From an uncultured Bacteroidales bacterium (GTDB lineage: Bacteria > Bacteroidota > Bacteroidia > Bacteroidales > Bacteroidaceae): a stretch of 64,000 nt of DNA. The notes under the pieces are model-generated. The model was not told the origin of the DNA. It saw only the letters and a list, made by a program, of their open reading frames with translations, and made no database searches. Numbering within the stretch: position 1 is the first letter of the stretch; each line of letters begins with the position of its first letter. Made by a program: the position numbers and the translations under genes. The stretch spans positions 1-64,000 of the forward strand of contig CACZAN010000008.1 in assembly GCA_902779165.1 (NCBI GenBank), given 5' to 3'. Shown here in pieces: positions 60,978-64,000 of the stretch.

Positions 60978-63611
60978 ATGAAAAAATATTTTTCTTTCTT
61001 TATTTTGACGCTTGTGGCAATGATGTCGCAAGCTGCAGATGTATTTGTCGTGGACAAGGTTGACATCAAAGTAGGAGAGGAAAAGACAATTCCCGTCAGC
61101 CTCACGAATGAGCAAGAAACACAAGGCGTTAATATCGACATTTATTTGCCAGAAGGACTCTCATTTGTTGGTACAGATGCAGGTGTTGTGTTTGCCGACA
61201 GAACATCGGGCTTTGCTCAGAAATCCAAGAAGATTCAGAAATCTGGAGCTTTGCGAGTATCTATGACTTTTGGTGAGATGGAAGCTGGAACTGGTCAACT
61301 TTTCACCTTTAAAGTTAAAGCTGCTGAGAATGCTTCTTTAGGTGTAGTAAAACTTTCTTATAAAGAGCAGAAAATAACCTATGGAAGTACTACTTCTAAG
61401 CTCTCCGATATGGAATCCGATGTCAACATCTATCAGACCTATAAGGTGACTGTTGTTGCCAACGATGCAAATATGGGTATTGTATCTGGTGGTAATGACG
61501 AAGCAATGTCTGGAACTCCTCTGACCGTCACCGCTGCCCCCAACACAGGTTATGACTTTGTGGCCTGGATGGAGGGTGAGACGCAGGTGACGACGAATGC
61601 TTCCTACACCTTCACCCCGACCAAGGACATTACGCTGACGGCAACCTTCAAGGCTCATGTCTACAAGGCAACCTTCAAGAGCGAAGGCAAGTCGGAGGAT
61701 AAGGAAATCGCTTTCGGCACTGCTGTTGAGGCTCCCACGCCTGGTGCCAAGACGGGTTCTACTTTCAGCGGATGGGACAACCTGCCTGAGACGATGCCTG
61801 CTCAGGACATTACCATCAATGCCTTGTACACCATCAATCAGTACACCATGACGTTCAAACTCGCCAATGGTGAGGCTGACGTGGTGAAGAAGCAGGACTA
61901 TGACAGCGAACTGACGGCTCCCGTAGATTTCACCAGGATGGGCTACACCTTCACGGGATGGGATGCTGAAATCCCCGCTAAGATTCCTGCCGAAGACAAG
62001 ACGTTCACGGCCCAGTGGAAGATTAATCAGTATACCATAACTTTCAAACTAGGTAATGGTGAGGACGATGTGGTGAAGAAGCAGGATTATGATACCGCTT
62101 TAGAAACTCCTACACCAACCCGAACAGGTTACACCTTCAAGGGTTGGGACGAGACCGTTCCTTCCAAGATTCCAGCCGCCGATAAAACTTTCACGGCACA
62201 ATGGGAAATCAATCAGTACACCATGACGTTCAAACTCGCTAATGGCGAGGCTGACGTGGTGAAGAAGCAGGACTATGACAGCGAACTGACGGCTCCTGCA
62301 GATTTCACCAAGACGGGCTATACTTTCACGGGATGGGATGCAGAAATCCCCGCTAAGATTCCTGCCGAAGACAAAACGTTCACGGCTCAGTGGAAGATTA
62401 ATCAGTACACGGTGAAGTTTGTTGCCGATGGTACGGATGTCTATAATCAGAAACAGGATTACAACTCAGCAATCACAGCTCCAGAAGCTCCGGCCAAGGA
62501 AGGTCATACCTTCAAGGAATGGACTCCAGGAGTTGCTGCCACGGTCCCTGCTGAAGATGTTACTTATACGGCGGTCTACACCGTGAACACGTATAAGGTA
62601 TTCTATAAGGTGGATGATGCCGACTACAAGACCGTAGAGGTGAAGTATGGCGAGAAGATTCCATCCGAGTCCGCTCCGGAGAAGGAGGGTATGCCTGCCA
62701 GCGATGTCACCATTACGGGATCGTTCGCCATCAATCAGTACAAGGTGAAATTCGTCATCGGCGAAGAGGTTATCTCAGAGCAGACACTAGACTATGGTAC
62801 TACCATCAATGCTCCCGAGGCTCCATTGAAGGAGGGCTACACCTTCGCTGGATGGGGTGAGGTCGCAGCTACCGTTCCTGCCAAGGATGTCACCTATACA
62901 GGCTCTTATACCGTGAACACGTACAAGGTGTTCTATAAGGTGGATGACGCAGACTACAAGACCGTAGAGGTGAAGTATGGCGAAGAGATTCCATCCGAGT
63001 CCGCACCAGAGAAGGAGGGTTACACCTTTAGCGGCTGGAGTGAGGCTCCCGTCACGATGCCTGCCAGCGATGTCACAATTACGGGATCGTTCTCCATCAA
63101 TCAGTACACGGTGAAGTTCATCATCGGCGAGGAGGTTATCTCTGAGCAGACACTGGATTATGGTTCCCCCATTAATGCTCCAGAGGCTCCGCTTAAGGAG
63201 GGCTACACCTTCGCTGGCTGGGGTGAGGTCGCAGCTACCGTTCCTGCCAAGGATGTCACCTATACAGGCTCTTATACTGTCAATGTGTACGTCATCCGCT
63301 ATTATGTAAATGGTGAGCTGGTTGCTGAGGATAAAGTGGAGTACGGTGCACCTGTCGTGCTTCGCGGCTATGAGCCCGAGGATCCCAATCGCTATACCTT
63401 CATAGGTTGGATTGGCGAAACTTTCGAGACCATGCCGGCTCACGATCTGGAGTATCAGGCAGACATCACCGATGGTATTAGCGCCGTTAGCACCGATGGC
63501 GCTCTCCAGCCAATCTATCGTCTGGATGGCACTCGGGTAAATGCCCGCAACCTTCGTAATCTTCCCGCAGGATCCTATATCATCGGCGGTAAGAAGGTCG
63601 TGAAGAAGTAA
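60978..63611 (+). CDS. Secreted protein with N-terminal cohesin-like domain and ten InlB-type repeats
   Basis: An 877-residue protein: signal peptide (residues 1-19), then residues about 20-152 with the beta-sandwich pattern of cohesins (VDIKVGEEKTIPVSLTNEQ, GVNIDIYLPEGLSFV, LFTFKVKAAENASLGVVKL). One divergent repeat near 153-225 leads into ten 60-62-residue InlB/Flg_new-type repeats (GYTFTGWDAEIPAKIPAEDK type), alternating INQYT and VNTYK starts. The sixth repeat lacks a 12-residue block (see findings). The end (YRLDGTRVNARNLRNLPAGS then YIIGGKKVVKK) is the Prevotella sorting segment, so it should be surface-bound. It would display a cohesin for the upstream dockerin. Confidence 0.75.
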   Translation: MKKYFSFFILTLVAMMSQAADVFVVDKVDIKVGEEKTIPVSLTNEQETQGVNIDIYLPEGLSFVGTDAGVVFADRTSGFAQKSKKIQKSGALRVSMTFGEMEAGTGQLFTFKVKAAENASLGVVKLSYKEQKITYGSTTSKLSDMESDVNIYQTYKVTVVANDANMGIVSGGNDEAMSGTPLTVTAAPNTGYDFVAWMEGETQVTTNASYTFTPTKDITLTATFKAHVYKATFKSEGKSEDKEIAFGTAVEAPTPGAKTGSTFSGWDNLPETMPAQDITINALYTINQYTMTFKLANGEADVVKKQDYDSELTAPVDFTRMGYTFTGWDAEIPAKIPAEDKTFTAQWKINQYTITFKLGNGEDDVVKKQDYDTALETPTPTRTGYTFKGWDETVPSKIPAADKTFTAQWEINQYTMTFKLANGEADVVKKQDYDSELTAPADFTKTGYTFTGWDAEIPAKIPAEDKTFTAQWKINQYTVKFVADGTDVYNQKQDYNSAITAPEAPAKEGHTFKEWTPGVAATVPAEDVTYTAVYTVNTYKVFYKVDDADYKTVEVKYGEKIPSESAPEKEGMPASDVTITGSFAINQYKVKFVIGEEVISEQTLDYGTTINAPEAPLKEGYTFAGWGEVAATVPAKDVTYTGSYTVNTYKVFYKVDDADYKTVEVKYGEEIPSESAPEKEGYTFSGWSEAPVTMPASDVTITGSFSINQYTVKFIIGEEVISEQTLDYGSPINAPEAPLKEGYTFAGWGEVAATVPAKDVTYTGSYTVNVYVIRYYVNGELVAEDKVEYGAPVVLRGYEPEDPNRYTFIGWIGETFETMPAHDLEYQADITDGISAVSTDGALQPIYRLDGTRVNARNLRNLPAGSYIIGGKKVVKK
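61652..63465. repeat. InlB-type coding repeats
   Basis: Ten units of about 180-186 bp. Units 2 and 4 are nearly identical at DNA level, and the pair 6-7 is nearly identical to the pair 8-9, showing duplication by recombination within the gene. Confidence 0.85.
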
Positions 63612-63653
63612 AAGCCCTTTGTGGTTATTTAATTTTTCTCTACTATTTTGGGG

Positions 63654-63699
63654 CTTCCTCCCATCTCTTGCTCGCAAAGACTTGGGGGGAAGTTTTTTT
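63654..63699 (+). terminator. Rho-independent terminator of the dockerin/cohesin-like unit
   Basis: CTTCCTCCC (63654-63662) pairs with GGGGGGAAG (63684-63692) and is followed by seven T residues. Confidence 0.65.
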
Positions 63700-63714
63700 A
63701 AAAGAACAAATAAG

Positions 63715-63753
63715 AATCGCCCCGCTGTTAATCCGAGACAGCGAGGCGATTTT
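63715..63753. terminator. Hairpin between convergent genes
   Basis: AATCGCC-C-CGCTGT pairs with ACAGCG-A-GGCGATT (one C/A mismatch, 9-nt loop) followed by TTTG. Position between convergent genes suggests a bidirectional terminator. Confidence 0.7.
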
Positions 63754-63848
63754 GTGTAGTGTGTAGTGTTTTTGAAAAAATTCTCTGTTTTTTCTACAAT
63801 ACTCAAGCTGTAGTTTTATTGTACCTAAATGTGATACTTTCAATGCAG

Positions 63849-64000
63849 CTATTGTTGGGTTTGTAGATGCAGGACGAGGTATTCAGAGCGGGTGCCGATG
63901 CGTATCTTGGGACCCCAAATGCCGAGTCCGGAGCTGATGTAATAGCGGGTGTTGCCGCGCTGATGATGCCCCCAAGACTTCTCGTAGAGAGCATCTGTGA
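63849..64000 (-). CDS. Metallophosphoesterase, C-terminal fragment
   Basis: The last 49 codons of a leftward gene cut by the window edge. The peptide has GHHQRGNTRYYISSGLGIWG followed by PKIRIGTRSEYLVLHL, which is the C-terminus of calcineurin-like metallophosphoesterases of the YkuE/YaeI type, including the metal-binding His of GHxH (here GHHQ). These hydrolyse phosphoesters such as lipid A precursors. Other frames here are shadows. Confidence 0.75.
   Translation of the reverse strand, partial: TDALYEKSWGHHQRGNTRYYISSGLGIWGPKIRIGTRSEYLVLHLQTQQ

Noticed and set aside
62787-63806. 339-codon minus-strand frame at the right end
   Set aside because: It mirrors the InlB-type repeats of the plus-strand gene and has no independent support.
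1-64000. tRNA and rRNA genes
   Set aside because: I looked for the typical T-loop and acceptor patterns in the gaps and found none convincing by eye.

Overview
The window reads as chromosomal DNA of a Bacteroidales bacterium, most likely a gut or rumen Prevotella-type organism (Prevotella, Segatella or Xylanibacter). Supporting signs are Bacteroidetes promoters (TTTG, about 20 nt, TAnnTTTG), very large secreted proteins with a short Prevotella-style C-terminal sorting segment, BspA-like leucine-rich repeats, a BT4734/DUF3987 locus, meso-diaminopimelate dehydrogenase, and dense dispersed short repeats. No rRNA, tRNA or CRISPR array was recognised.

Region 1 (1-10.1 kb) is accessory and very repeat-rich. 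It holds the start of an HU-like gene, a WG-repeat protein, a four-helix-bundle (S23-like) protein fused to a zinc ribbon, several unrecognised proteins, a phage Rha-type regulator, a BT4734/DUF3987 primase-helicase-like protein and an M15 peptidase. The genes are separated by palindromic composites, MITE-like elements and octamer arrays. Two of these repeats have entered the BT4734-type reading frame without breaking it.

Region 2 (10.1-21.1 kb) is a compact three-gene operon: a TonB-receptor-like outer-membrane barrel, a dimodular nonribosomal peptide synthetase (C-A-T-C-A-T-R) ending in an intact reductase, and a MATE exporter. The layout predicts a dipeptide aldehyde, or the pyrazinone or imine it forms spontaneously, with its own export and surface recognition.

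Region 3 (21.1-38.7 kb) is mostly core metabolism: polA, an aldo/keto reductase, ddh, ribF, a CPBP protease, topA, aroK, speA, argB and an ECF sigma factor on the plus strand, then an ABCB-type exporter, RNase H and argS on the minus strand.

Region 4 (39.3-63.6 kb) is a cell-surface region: an orphan nucleotidyltransferase, three giant secreted proteins (1545, 2184 and 2384 aa), a 59-aa peptide gene, a lone EpsG/Wzy-like membrane protein, and then a dockerin-like protein directly followed by a protein with an N-terminal cohesin-like domain and ten InlB-type repeats. The 2384-aa, dockerin and cohesin-like genes are 20-28 nt apart and look like one transcription unit. The right edge cuts a minus-strand metallophosphoesterase.

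The strongest leads are the peptide-aldehyde operon, the possible cohesin-dockerin surface complex, and an apparently undescribed set of structured repeats: a two-hairpin core with compensatory base changes, octamer arrays fused to gene stop codons, 22-bp phased arrays, and AT-rich hairpins nested inside inverted arrays.
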